From assembly GCF_002847285.1 (NCBI RefSeq), contig NZ_CP025407.1, positions 7,195,001-7,259,000 on the forward strand: a stretch of DNA of 64,000 nt, read 5' to 3'. Positions within the stretch are counted from its first letter, which is position 1. Every line of letters begins with the position of its first letter. Of the stretch, positions 44,954 through 53,840 are shown in pieces. The position numbers and the translations under genes are program-made. Source of the stretch: Streptomyces sp. CMB-StM0423 (GTDB taxonomy: Bacteria; Actinomycetota; Actinomycetes; Streptomycetales; Streptomycetaceae). The notes beneath the pieces are model-generated. The model saw only the letters and a list, made by a program, of their open reading frames with translations. It made no database searches and was not told where the DNA came from.

Positions 44954-45687
44954 GCGAGCCGCGCGGCAGCGCCCTCGACGCCACCGGCCTCGCCGGGCTG
45001 CTGGCCGGCGGCGTCGCGGAGGTCGGCGACTTCGCCCGCCTCGACGTGGACCGGCGCCGCCGCACCGGCGTGCCCGAGGTCGTCTACGCGGATGGCAAGA
45101 CCCCGCAGCAGACCCTCCAGCTCCTCGCCGAACTCCGCCGCCGCACACCGGACTCCCCGGCGCTGGCCACCCGCTGCCCCGAGGCGGTGTTGCGGGACGC
45201 GCCCGACACCTTCGCCGACGAGCCGGTACGGGTCGACACCCGCGCCCGCACCGTCACCGTGGGCCCGCTGCCGGCCCCGCGCGGCACCGTCGCCGTACTC
45301 ACCGCCGGCACCAGCGACCTGCCCGTCGCCCGCGAGGCCGTCGCCACCCTCGACGCGCTCGGCACCGGCTCCCGGATCTACGCCGACGTCGGCGTCGCCG
45401 GGCTGTCCCGGCTGCTCTCGGTGCTCGGCGAAGTGCGCGCCGCGGACTGCGCGATCGTCGTCGCGGGCATGGACGGCGCCCTCCCGAGCGTCGTCACCGG
45501 ACTGCTCAGCGCCCCCGTCGTCGGCGTTCCCACCAGTGTCGGCTACGGCTTCGCCGACGGCGGCCGCGCCGCCGCGGGCGCGATGCTCGCCACCTGCGCC
45601 CCCGGGCTCACGGTCGTCAACATCGACAACGGCTTCGGCGCCGCCGTGCACGCCGCGAAGATCGTGGGGGTACGCGCCGGTGACTGA
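44950..45687 (+). CDS. larB: Nickel-pincer cofactor carboxylase LarB
   Basis: A 245-residue protein. The N-terminal LarB-specific part has LDVDRRRRTGVPEVVYADGKTPQQ. The C-terminal PurE/AIR-carboxylase-like part has VLTAGTSDLPVAREA, YADVGVAGLSRLL, VAGMDGALPSVV and GVPTSVGYG. It carboxylates and hydrolyses nicotinic acid adenine dinucleotide to the dicarboxylate mononucleotide, the first step of the nickel-pincer nucleotide pathway. The ATG overlaps the larE stop. Confidence 0.95.
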   Translation: MSEPRGSALDATGLAGLLAGGVAEVGDFARLDVDRRRRTGVPEVVYADGKTPQQTLQLLAELRRRTPDSPALATRCPEAVLRDAPDTFADEPVRVDTRARTVTVGPLPAPRGTVAVLTAGTSDLPVAREAVATLDALGTGSRIYADVGVAGLSRLLSVLGEVRAADCAIVVAGMDGALPSVVTGLLSAPVVGVPTSVGYGFADGGRAAAGAMLATCAPGLTVVNIDNGFGAAVHAAKIVGVRAGD

Positions 45688-45850
45688 ACAGCGCAGCGCC
45701 CGCCCCGCCTTCGCCTACGACGCCTTCGCGTACGGCGTCGCTCACACGGGGGAGGCCGCCCCGCGCGCCGGTGCGGCGGCGGAGACGCACGGGAAGGGCT
45801 CTCCCACCGATCATGAACGGGACTCGCCGGGGGTGACGCACGGTGGCTGA
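45680..45850 (+). CDS. Possible small coupled ORF between larB and larC
   Basis: A 56-codon frame from GTG 45680 (VTEQRSARPAFAYDAFAYG) to TGA 45850. It overlaps larB by 8 bp and larC by 8 bp, exactly bridging the 155-bp gap that otherwise interrupts a tightly coupled operon. Third-position GC is about 84%, compatible with coding but a little low for this genome. There is no recognisable domain and it is His/Gly/Pro-rich toward the end. It may encode a small protein or only a translational bridge. Confidence 0.35.
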   Translation: MTEQRSARPAFAYDAFAYGVAHTGEAAPRAGAAAETHGKGSPTDHERDSPGVTHGG

Positions 45851-47099
45851 GGGGACGGCCGCGGCCCATCTCGACTGCACCGCCGGGGTGGCCGGCGACA
45901 TGCTGCTCGGCGCGCTGCTCGACGCCGGCGCGCGCCTCGCCGCCGTGCAGGAGGCGGTCGCCGCGCTCAAGATCGACGGGCTCGGCGTGTCCGTGGCGCG
46001 CGACCGCCGCGGCGGCTTCGGGTGCAACCGCGTCACCGTCCACCGCCCCGCCGTCCCCGACCACCACCGGCACCTCGCCGACGTCCTCGCCGACCTCGAC
46101 CGCGCCACCGGCGCCGGACTCGCCGCGCCCGCCGCGGACTTCGCCGCCCGCGTCTTCCGGCTGCTGGCCGAGGCCGAGGGCAAGGCGCACGGCACCACCG
46201 CCGAGGAGGTCCACTTCCACGAGGTCGGCGCCTTCGACGCGCTCGCCGACGTGGTCGGCTGCGCCGCCGCCCTCGACGACCTCGGCCTGCTCGCCTCCGG
46301 CGCCGCCGTCACCACCTCCCCGCTCGCCGCCGGCAGCGGGGAAGTCGACTGCGCGCACGGCCGGATGCCCGTCCCCGTACCCGCCGTGCTGCACCTGGCC
46401 GCCGCCGGCGGCCTCGCGCTGACCGGCGGCGGCCTCGCCGGCGAGCGGACCACCCCCACCGGCGCCGCGCTCGTCGCCGCCCTCGCCGCGCCCGGACCGC
46501 TGCCGGACATGGCGGTACGGGCCGTGGGCACCGGCGGCGGCCGCCGCGACACCCCCGACCGCCCCAACATCACCCGCGTCGTCGTCGGTACCCGCACCGC
46601 CCCCGCGGCCAGCGGGCCCGCCGAGGGCGAGGTCACCGTCGTGGAGAGCACCGTCGACGACCTCGACCCGCGGCTGTGGCCGTCGGTCCTCGCCGCCCTG
46701 CGCGCCGCCGGCGCGTGGGACTGCTGGACCACCGAGACCGTCGGCAGACACGGCCGCCCCGGCCGCGTCGTCACCGCGCTGTGCGCGGCTGAGGTGCGGC
46801 CCGCCGTGGCCGACGCGCTGTTCCGGCACACCACCACGCTCGGCGTCCGCTGGTCCGCCCACCGGCGCCTGATGCTGCCCCGGCAGAGCGCCGTGGTCGC
46901 CGTGGGCCCGCCCGGCGCCGAGCAGCAGGTCACCGTCAAGGTCGCGGACGGCCCCGGCGGCGCGCTCACCGTACAGCCGGAGCTGGCCGAAGCGGAGGCC
47001 GCCGCGGCCGCGCTGGGCTGGCCCGTACGCGCGGTGTGCGAAGCTGCCGCAGTCCGCTACCGGGGCGACCTGGCGGTGCCGCGGCCCGCCACCGGTTGA
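45843..47099 (+). CDS. larC: Nickel-insertion protein LarC
   Basis: A 418-residue protein from GTG 45843. LarC/DUF111 signatures: LDCTAGVAGDMLLGALLDAG, HFHEVGAFDALADVVGCAAAL, GRMPVPVPAVL and ESTVDDLDPRLWP. It inserts nickel into the sulfurated nucleotide using CTP. In Lactobacillus, LarC needs a programmed frameshift to join LarC1 and LarC2. Here both halves are one uninterrupted frame. Confidence 0.95.
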   Translation: MAEGTAAAHLDCTAGVAGDMLLGALLDAGARLAAVQEAVAALKIDGLGVSVARDRRGGFGCNRVTVHRPAVPDHHRHLADVLADLDRATGAGLAAPAADFAARVFRLLAEAEGKAHGTTAEEVHFHEVGAFDALADVVGCAAALDDLGLLASGAAVTTSPLAAGSGEVDCAHGRMPVPVPAVLHLAAAGGLALTGGGLAGERTTPTGAALVAALAAPGPLPDMAVRAVGTGGGRRDTPDRPNITRVVVGTRTAPAASGPAEGEVTVVESTVDDLDPRLWPSVLAALRAAGAWDCWTTETVGRHGRPGRVVTALCAAEVRPAVADALFRHTTTLGVRWSAHRRLMLPRQSAVVAVGPPGAEQQVTVKVADGPGGALTVQPELAEAEAAAAALGWPVRAVCEAAAVRYRGDLAVPRPATG

Positions 47100-47160
47100 C
47101 GCCGGTCCGCAACAGAAACAGAGACCGGCATATGCAAGACCAGACCAGGGGAGGGCACGA

Positions 47161-49527
47161 GTGACGGGGACTTACCGCATCGGGCGACTCGACGACGCGC
47201 ACGTCCTGCTGACCGGGGCCACCGGCTTCATCGGGCAGGCGCTGCTGGAGCGGCTGCTGTCCGGCCATCCCGGCACCCGCGTCTCGATCGTCGTCCGCCC
47301 GCGGGGCAACGGCGGCGCCGCCGACCGCTTCCGCCGCCTGCTGCGCAAGGACGTCTTCCGCACCTGGCGCGAACAGGTCGGCGACGAGGCCGCCTTCGCC
47401 GAGGCGGAGCGGCGCGTCACCGTCATCGAGGGCGCGCTCGACAAGCTGGAGGACGTCGAGTTCCCCGCGGACATCGACGTCGCCATCCACTGCGCCTCGT
47501 CCGTCTCCTTCGACCCGCCCATCGACGAGGCGTTCCGCAGCAACGTCTCCGGCGCCGTCGCGCTGTACGAGAAGCTGGGCCGGCAGGAGCGCCCGCCGCA
47601 CATCGTGCACATCTCCACCGCGTACGTATCCAGCGGCGGCCAGGGCCTCGTCCGGGAGGGCCGGCTCACCCACGACGTCGACTGGCGCGGCGAGCTGGCC
47701 CAGGGGCTGGCCGCGCGCGACGACGTCGAACGCGCCTCCCGCCGCCCCGAGGTGCTGCGCAAGGCGCTGGAGAAGGCCGGCCGCGACCACGGCAAGGCAG
47801 GCCCGCAGATCGCCGCCAAGGACGCCGAGGACGCCCGCCGCGCGTGGGTCGAGGAGCGGCTCGTCGAACACGGCGCCATCCGCGCCGAGATCCTCGGCTT
47901 CTCCGACGTCTACACCTTCACCAAGGCGATGTCCGAGCGCGCCGTCGAGGAGCTGTGGGCGGACCGGCCGCTGTCGATCGTGCGCCCCGCGATCGTGGAG
48001 AGCGCGCTGCGCCACCCGTACCCCGGCTGGATCGACGGCTTCAAGATGGCCGACCCGCTGATCATCGCCTACGGCAGCGGGCTGCTGCGCGACATGCCGG
48101 GGCAGCCGGACACCGTGATGGACGTCGTCCCCGTCGACCTCGTCGTCAACGCCACGCTCGCCGCCGCGGCGGCGCCGCCCGAGGAGGGCGCGGGGCCGCA
48201 CTACTTCCACGTCGGCTCCGGCGCCACCAACCCCCTCACGCTGCGCGACCTCTACAAGCACGTGCACTCCTACTTCCGCCGCGACCCGCTGCCGGAGAGC
48301 AGCGGCCGCGGCCACGTCCGGCCGCCGACGTGGACCTTCCCCGGCGCCGCCCGGGTGGAGTTCGCGCTCGGCGCCGGCGAGCGCGCCGCGAACCTCGCCG
48401 ACAAGCTCCTCGGCCAACTGCCCGGCACCGAGCGCACCCAGGAGTGGGCGAGCAGGCTGCACAAGGAGAAGCGCTCGCTGGAGACCCTGCGCCGCTACTC
48501 CGACCTGTACGGCGTCTACACCCGTACCGCCGTGGTCTACGACGACCGCGAGCTGCGTGCGCTGAACGCCGCGCTGCCCGCCGACCGCGCCGCCGAGCAC
48601 GGCTTCGACCCCGCCGAGATCGACTGGTACACGTACCTCGAAGAGGTCCACTGCCCCAAGGTCACCGCGCCGCTGCGGGCCAGAACCGGCGGCGGCCGCA
48701 AGACCCGCAAGCCCAACCCCGCCGCGCTCCCGCCCGGCGGCGACGTCGCCGCGGGCAGCACGGCAGCCGTCTTCGACCTGGACGGCACGATCATCGCCTC
48801 CGACATCGTCGAGTCCTACGTCTGGACCCGGCTGGCGTCGCTGCCCCGCGGGCGCTGGGCCCCCGAGCTGTTCGACCTCGCCCGCAACGCGCCGCGCTAC
48901 CTGCTCGCGGAGCGGCGCGACCGCGGCGACGTGATGCGCACCTTCTTCCGCCGCTACGAGGGTGCACGCGCCGAGGAACTGCGCGCGCTGGTCGCGGAGC
49001 AGGTCGGCGACGCGCTGCTGCACCGCGTGATGCCCGAGGCCGTACGCCGCATCCGCGCCCACCGCGCCGCCGGCCACCGCACCGTGCTCATCACCGGCAG
49101 CCTCGACCTGCTCGTGGAGCCGCTGCGGCCGCTCTTCGACGACATCGAGGCGACCCACCTGGCCGAGCACGACGGCGTCCTGACCGGCTTCCTGCGCACC
49201 CCGCCGATCGTCGGCGAGGGCCGCGCGGCCTGGCTGCAGAGCCACGCCCGCGAGCGGGAGATCCACCTCGGCGCCAGCTTCGGCTACGCCGACAGCTACT
49301 CGGACCGGCCGCTGCTGGAGGTCGTGGGCAAGCCGCACGCGGTCAACCCGGACACCCGGCTGTTCCGGCACGCCAAGCGCCACCGCTGGGAGATCGCCCG
49401 CTGGGGGACGCACACCGCGAGCCGCTGGGACGCGCTCGCGGGCACCGTGATCAGCCACACCCGGCCGCGTCCCGTACGGGCCCTGCCCACGGCCGGCCGC
49501 ACCGCATCCGACGGAGAGGCCCGATGA
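47161..49527 (+). CDS. Fatty-acyl reductase / HAD-IB phosphatase fusion
   Basis: A 788-residue protein from GTG 47161, with GGGAGG upstream. Residues about 1-420 are an extended SDR of the fatty-acyl-CoA reductase (NAD_binding_4) type: VLLTGATGFIGQALLERLL, VAIHCASSVSFD, active-site Tyr251-x3-Lys255 in DVYTFTKAMSE, IVRPAIVESAL. Residues about 530-770 are a HAD-IB domain: VFDLDGTIIASD (Asp about 539), HRTVLITGSLDLL and GYADSYSDRPLLE. It may reduce acyl-CoA to aldehyde or alcohol and dephosphorylate a lipid phosphate. It is 61 bp after larC and overlaps the next gene by 4 bp. Confidence 0.88.
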   Translation: MTGTYRIGRLDDAHVLLTGATGFIGQALLERLLSGHPGTRVSIVVRPRGNGGAADRFRRLLRKDVFRTWREQVGDEAAFAEAERRVTVIEGALDKLEDVEFPADIDVAIHCASSVSFDPPIDEAFRSNVSGAVALYEKLGRQERPPHIVHISTAYVSSGGQGLVREGRLTHDVDWRGELAQGLAARDDVERASRRPEVLRKALEKAGRDHGKAGPQIAAKDAEDARRAWVEERLVEHGAIRAEILGFSDVYTFTKAMSERAVEELWADRPLSIVRPAIVESALRHPYPGWIDGFKMADPLIIAYGSGLLRDMPGQPDTVMDVVPVDLVVNATLAAAAAPPEEGAGPHYFHVGSGATNPLTLRDLYKHVHSYFRRDPLPESSGRGHVRPPTWTFPGAARVEFALGAGERAANLADKLLGQLPGTERTQEWASRLHKEKRSLETLRRYSDLYGVYTRTAVVYDDRELRALNAALPADRAAEHGFDPAEIDWYTYLEEVHCPKVTAPLRARTGGGRKTRKPNPAALPPGGDVAAGSTAAVFDLDGTIIASDIVESYVWTRLASLPRGRWAPELFDLARNAPRYLLAERRDRGDVMRTFFRRYEGARAEELRALVAEQVGDALLHRVMPEAVRRIRAHRAAGHRTVLITGSLDLLVEPLRPLFDDIEATHLAEHDGVLTGFLRTPPIVGEGRAAWLQSHAREREIHLGASFGYADSYSDRPLLEVVGKPHAVNPDTRLFRHAKRHRWEIARWGTHTASRWDALAGTVISHTRPRPVRALPTAGRTASDGEAR

Positions 49528-50762
49528 GCCTGGCGCTTCAGTACCACCGTTCGCCCGCGCGTTTCCTGGCCGCCCGCGGGCTCAGCCGCACCCGCAGCCG
49601 CGCCGCCGGCTCGCTGGCCGGCTCGCTCGCGCCGCTGCGGCTCGCCCGCGACCGGCGCGAACTGCCCAAGGGCGACGGCTGGACCCGGCTGGCGCCCAGC
49701 CTGTCCGGCATCTGCGGCTCGGACCTCGGGATGCTCAACGGCACCGTGTCGCCGTATCTGGCGGCGCTGACGTCCACGCCGTTCGTGCCGGGACACGAGG
49801 TCGTCGGCACCACCGTCGACGACCTGCCGACCATCCCGCGCGGCACCCGCGTCGTGCTCGACCCGGTGCTGTCCTGCGCGGTACGCGGCCTGCCCGAGTG
49901 CGACGCCTGCCGGGCGGGACACACCAACCGCTGCGACCACATCACCTCCGGGCACCTGTCGCCCGGCATGCAGACCGGCTACTGCGCCGACACCGGCGGC
50001 GGCTGGGCGCAGCGCATGGTCGCCCACGAGCACCAGCTCCGCCCGGTGCCCGACGACCTGCCGGACGAGCGCGCGGTGCTCGTCGAGCCGCTGGCGTGCG
50101 CGATCCACTCGGTGCGCCGGGTGCCGATCGAGCCGGGCGCCTCCGTGCTGGTCATCGGGGCCGGCACGGTGGGGCTGTTCACCGTGCTCGCGCTGCGGCA
50201 GCTCACCGAGGCGGGCACCATCCACGTCGTCGCCAAGCACGGCCACCAGCGCGAACGGGCGCTTTCGCTGGGCGCGGACGAGGCCGTCGAGCCGGACCGC
50301 GCGCTGCGCGCCGTCCGCCGGATGACCTCGGCGCTCGCCCAGCGTCCCGAGATGGGTTCGGAGTTCCTGCTCGGCGGGGTGGACATCGCGTTCGAGTGCA
50401 CCGGCGGCGGCGCCGGCCTCGACACCGCGCTGCGTACCGTACGGGCCGGGGGCACGGTCGTCGTGTCCGGCATCCCGGGGGGTGCCGACCTGACCCCGCT
50501 CTGGTACCGGGAGCTGAGCCTCGTCGGCGCGTACACGACCAGACGCCGCGAGGACGTCACCCCCGACGACCCCGACGCGGGCCCCGACGGCCGCGCCGGC
50601 ACCGACTTCGACAAGGCGGTGCAACTCGCCGCCACCGCGCCCCTCGACGGCTACGTCGAACGCTATGCGCTCCAGCAGTGGCGCCCTGCGCTGGAGCACG
50701 CGTTCGCGGCCGGCTCGGCGGGCTCCGTCAAGATCGCCTTTGACCCCACCCTGGACGGCTGA
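49524..50762 (+). CDS. Zinc-dependent alcohol dehydrogenase
   Basis: A 412-residue MDR-family protein. Catalytic zinc region: SGICGSDLGM and GHEVVG. Structural zinc cysteines: SCAVRGLPECDACRAGHTNRC (four Cys). NAD(P)-binding motif: VLVIGAGTVGLFTVLALRQL. It has an N-terminal extension of about 45 basic/Ala residues. The closest feel is threonine- or sorbitol-dehydrogenase-like MDRs. In this operon it probably interconverts an alcohol and aldehyde or ketone made by the reductase or used by the LarA homologue. Its ATG overlaps the upstream stop. Confidence 0.88.
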   Translation: MSLALQYHRSPARFLAARGLSRTRSRAAGSLAGSLAPLRLARDRRELPKGDGWTRLAPSLSGICGSDLGMLNGTVSPYLAALTSTPFVPGHEVVGTTVDDLPTIPRGTRVVLDPVLSCAVRGLPECDACRAGHTNRCDHITSGHLSPGMQTGYCADTGGGWAQRMVAHEHQLRPVPDDLPDERAVLVEPLACAIHSVRRVPIEPGASVLVIGAGTVGLFTVLALRQLTEAGTIHVVAKHGHQRERALSLGADEAVEPDRALRAVRRMTSALAQRPEMGSEFLLGGVDIAFECTGGGAGLDTALRTVRAGGTVVVSGIPGGADLTPLWYRELSLVGAYTTRRREDVTPDDPDAGPDGRAGTDFDKAVQLAATAPLDGYVERYALQQWRPALEHAFAAGSAGSVKIAFDPTLDG

Positions 50763-50893
50763 CCGGGGACGAATGGCAGGGTAGGGGCCGGTACCGTAGT
50801 CGGCCGCCCCCCACCGCCGTACGCAGCCGCCGGGCACCCGACGCCCGCACCGCCGCCCGCTGCAGGCGCCGGCGACCACACTGAGGAGAGAGC

Positions 50894-52471
50894 GTGAGCA
50901 GACCAGGCTTCGTGCTGGAAGTCGACGAACGAACCCCGCCCCTGCTGGTGCACGAGGGCGAGAATTTCCGGCTGGAGCGGCTGCCCCACGGCACCCGGGT
51001 GATCTACCCGCCCGACTCGCTGCCCGGCATCCGCGACCTCGACGGGGTCATCCGCCGCGCGCTGCTCGAACCGCACGGCAGCGAGCCCCTGCCCGAGCTG
51101 CTGTTCGCCGGTATGCGGCTGACGATCGTCTTCGACGACCTGTCGCTCCCGCTGCCGCCGATGCGCCGGCCCGACGTCCGCCAGCGGATCATCGAGCAGG
51201 TGCTGGAGATGGCGGCGGCCAAGGGCGTCGACGACGTCGAGCTGATCGCCGCCAACGCCCTGCACCGGCGCATGACCCCGGCGGAGCTCCAGCACGTCGT
51301 GGGCGACCGGGTGTTCCGGTCGTTCTTCCCGCAGCACCTCACCAACCACGACGCCGAGGACCGCGACAACCTCGTGCACCTCGGCGACACCGCGGAGGGC
51401 GAGGAGGTCGAGATCAACCGGCGGGCGGCCGAGAGCGACCTCGTCGTCTACGTCAACATCACCTCGACGGCGATGAGCGGCGGCCCCAAGTCGGTGTCGG
51501 TGGGCCTGGCCAGCTACCGCAGCATCCGCCACCACCACAACGTGCACACGCTGCGGCACTCCCGGTCGTTCAACGACCCGCCGAAGTCGGCCATGCACCA
51601 CTCGTACAACCGCATGCACGACCTGATCGGCGGCCAGGTCAAGGTGTTCACCGTCGAGACGACGCTGAACAACGACACCTTCCCGTCCGCCACCCGCTTC
51701 CTCAACAAGCGCGAGTGGGAGTGGAACTACGGCGACCAGGCCGCCTACCTCGCCTCCCGGCGCGGCAACGCCCTGATGACGCCGTCGATGCGGCGCCGGC
51801 TGTGGCACAAGACGGAGGCGCCGTACGGGGTCACGGGCGTGAACGCGGGCGCGCCGAGCGAGGTGCACCCGATCACCCTGCGCAACGTCCACCGCCAGCA
51901 GCTCACCGAGGTGCAGGGGCAGGCGGACGTCGCGGTGTACGGGCTGCCGTACATCTGCCCGTACAACGTCAACTCGGTGATGAACCCGATCCTGACGATG
52001 TGCCTGGGCCTCGGCTACTTCTTCAACCTCTATCTGAACAAGCCGATCGTGCGCGAGGGCGGCGTCGGGATCTTCTACCACCCGATGCCGAACGAGTTCC
52101 ACCCCGTGCACCACCCCAGCTACATCGACTTCTACGAAGAGGTGCTGGCCGAGACCACCGACCCGGCGGTCATCGAGGCCAAGTTCGAGAAGCAGTTCGC
52201 CACCGACCCGTGGTACGTGCACCTCTACCGCAAGAGCTACGCCTACCACGGCGTGCACCCCTTCTACATGTGGTACTGGGGCGCGCACGCGATGCAGCAC
52301 CTGGGCCAGGTCATCTTCGTCGGCGCGGACCGCAGCGCGGCGTCCCGGCTCGGCGTGCAGTCGGCGTCGACGCTGAACGACGCGCTGCAACTGGCCTCGC
52401 AGACGGTGGGCACCAGCCCTTCGATCACCTACCAGCACATGCCGCCGCTGACCCTGGCGTCCGTCCGATGA
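50894..52471 (+). CDS. Divergent LarA-family (nickel-pincer nucleotide) enzyme
   Basis: A 525-residue protein from GTG 50894, with GAGGAGAG upstream. Compared with L. plantarum LarA (424 residues), equivalents of the cofactor-anchoring Lys184 (SGGPKS, Lys199) and nickel ligand His200 (IRHHHN, His215) are kept at the exact 16-residue spacing, as is His108 (NALHRRMTPAEL, His124). The DxxRP loop reads DDLSLPLPPM, so Arg75 is lost, and the second catalytic base His174 aligns with Ile189. It is thus LarA-fold and likely cofactor-loaded by larB/C/E, but acts on another substrate, probably a lipid or hydroxy-acyl compound. Confidence 0.8.
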   Translation: MSRPGFVLEVDERTPPLLVHEGENFRLERLPHGTRVIYPPDSLPGIRDLDGVIRRALLEPHGSEPLPELLFAGMRLTIVFDDLSLPLPPMRRPDVRQRIIEQVLEMAAAKGVDDVELIAANALHRRMTPAELQHVVGDRVFRSFFPQHLTNHDAEDRDNLVHLGDTAEGEEVEINRRAAESDLVVYVNITSTAMSGGPKSVSVGLASYRSIRHHHNVHTLRHSRSFNDPPKSAMHHSYNRMHDLIGGQVKVFTVETTLNNDTFPSATRFLNKREWEWNYGDQAAYLASRRGNALMTPSMRRRLWHKTEAPYGVTGVNAGAPSEVHPITLRNVHRQQLTEVQGQADVAVYGLPYICPYNVNSVMNPILTMCLGLGYFFNLYLNKPIVREGGVGIFYHPMPNEFHPVHHPSYIDFYEEVLAETTDPAVIEAKFEKQFATDPWYVHLYRKSYAYHGVHPFYMWYWGAHAMQHLGQVIFVGADRSAASRLGVQSASTLNDALQLASQTVGTSPSITYQHMPPLTLASVR

Positions 52472-53496
52472 GCGGCGCGAAGGGCCCGCGCAAGGGCGGC
52501 AAGCCGGGCCGGGGGAGCCTGCGCGGCGACCTGGCGATGGTGCGGTCCGGCCGCGACTGGCGCGGCCGGGCCCTGGCCCCGCGCGGCTACCGCACCCCGG
52601 GCGGCAGTGCGGCGGGCTTCGGGGCCGGGAAGGTGGAGCAGAAGACGTTCCCCACCGCGTGGGCGCGGACGCCCGCGGCCCGGGCGGTGCGCAACGTCCT
52701 GCAGCGCGGGGTGCTCAAGCAGTACGCGTGGGCGAAGACCCGGCCGCAGATCGAGGGCCTGGACCTGCTGGAGTCGCTGCGCGGCCCGGCGATCTTCGTC
52801 GCCAACCACTCCAGCCACCTCGACACCCCGCTGATCCTCGGCTCCCTGCCCCGGCGCATCGCCGACCGCACGGCGGTCGGCGCGGCGGCGGACTACTTCT
52901 TCACCTCCACGGCGGTCAGCATCACCACCGCGCTGATGTTCAACGCCTTCCCGGTGGACCGCTACGGCTCACGCCGCGGCGGGGTGTCGCTGCCGGCGGA
53001 GCTGATCGACGACGGCTGGAGCCTGCTGCTGTACCCGGAGGGCACGCGGTCGCACGACGGCTGGATGAGCTCGTTCAAGATGGGCGCGTCGCGCCTGTGC
53101 GTGAACATGGGCATCCCGGTCGTCCCGGTGGCGGTCCGCGGCACGTTCGCCGCGATGCCCCGCGGCAAGGCCCTCCCCACCCGCACGGGCACCCGCCTGG
53201 TGGTCCGCTTCGGCCGCCCCCTGCCCCCGCAGACAGGCGAGTCGGTCACCGACTTCCGCGCCCGCATGCTGCGCCACATCGCCGCCCTGTGGGCGGAGGA
53301 GGACCTGGGCTGGTACCAGTCGCTCCGCGCGGCGGAAGAGGGCCGCCTGACCCTCCCGGAGGGCCGCACGACGGCACTCCCGCTGACGGCGACACCGGTG
53401 GAACAGGGGAAGCCGGTGGCGGAGTGGCGGCGAGTCTGGGAGGCGACGAGACCGTCGCTGGGGGACGGCCGCCGGAAGGTGTGGCGGGACGACTGA
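52468..53496 (+). CDS. PlsC-type lysophospholipid acyltransferase
   Basis: A 342-residue protein overlapping the LarA homologue by 4 bp. The acyltransferase motif I is NHSSHLDTPL (His114-x4-Asp119); motif III is LLYPEGTRSHDG (189-194). Motif IV-like VPVAVRGT and GRP are present. A basic N-terminal extension of about 60 residues precedes the domain. It should move an acyl chain from acyl-CoA or acyl-ACP to a lysophospholipid or glycerol phosphate at the membrane. It closes the lar-lipid operon and is the strongest evidence that the operon's product is a glycerolipid. Confidence 0.88.
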   Translation: MSGAKGPRKGGKPGRGSLRGDLAMVRSGRDWRGRALAPRGYRTPGGSAAGFGAGKVEQKTFPTAWARTPAARAVRNVLQRGVLKQYAWAKTRPQIEGLDLLESLRGPAIFVANHSSHLDTPLILGSLPRRIADRTAVGAAADYFFTSTAVSITTALMFNAFPVDRYGSRRGGVSLPAELIDDGWSLLLYPEGTRSHDGWMSSFKMGASRLCVNMGIPVVPVAVRGTFAAMPRGKALPTRTGTRLVVRFGRPLPPQTGESVTDFRARMLRHIAALWAEEDLGWYQSLRAAEEGRLTLPEGRTTALPLTATPVEQGKPVAEWRRVWEATRPSLGDGRRKVWRDD

Positions 53497-53499
53497 GGT

Positions 53500-53795
53500 T
53501 ACGGCGCCGGGGCGAGGCGAGGGGTGCAGGAGGGGGCGCAGCCCCCGTGCCTGCGGGCGCCGAAGGCGCGGTAACGACGATCCGGGGCGGCAGCGCAGGG
53601 ACGAGGCCCCTGAACGCCGCCCACCGCACCCGCGGTCGCGGGGCAGGGGCGGGGCCGTCGTGGCGGGGTCCGGGGCGGCAGCCCCGGGGGTCTCAGGGGC
53701 GGAGCCCCTGAATTTGCCGCCGCGCCGCGGGCGCACCGCCGGGGTCGGGGCGCAGCCCTGGTTTCGGGAAGGGGCGGGGCCGGGGAACAACCCCC
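53500..53795. repeat. GC-rich intergenic repeat cluster
   Basis: The gap between plsC and the polymerase gene (53497-53840) carries several imperfect hairpins, such as GGGGGCGCAGCCCCC (near 53532), CGGGGCGGCAGCCCCGGGG and CAGGGGCGGAGCCCCTGAA. It ends in a unit (53744-53795) nearly identical to the one inside the NuoE-NuoF linker at 38852-38905. Nothing here looks coding; the hairpins may also terminate the lar-lipid operon. Confidence 0.7.
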
Positions 53796-53840
53796 CGTCA
53801 ACCCGACCCGGTGTCAGTGCGCGGTGGCAGACTCGGGCTC

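Noticed and set aside
45843..47099. Programmed frameshift in larC, as in Lactobacillus
   Set aside because: Both halves of LarC are in one uninterrupted frame.
50894..52471. Calling the gene larA (lactate racemase)
   Set aside because: The family and cofactor residues fit, but the catalytic His174 and Arg75 equivalents are missing and the operon is lipid-related, so lactate racemase activity is unlikely.
53500..53840. Possible small genes between plsC and the polymerase gene
   Set aside because: Frames there coincide with hairpin-rich intergenic repeats, lack ribosome sites and have no protein-like composition.
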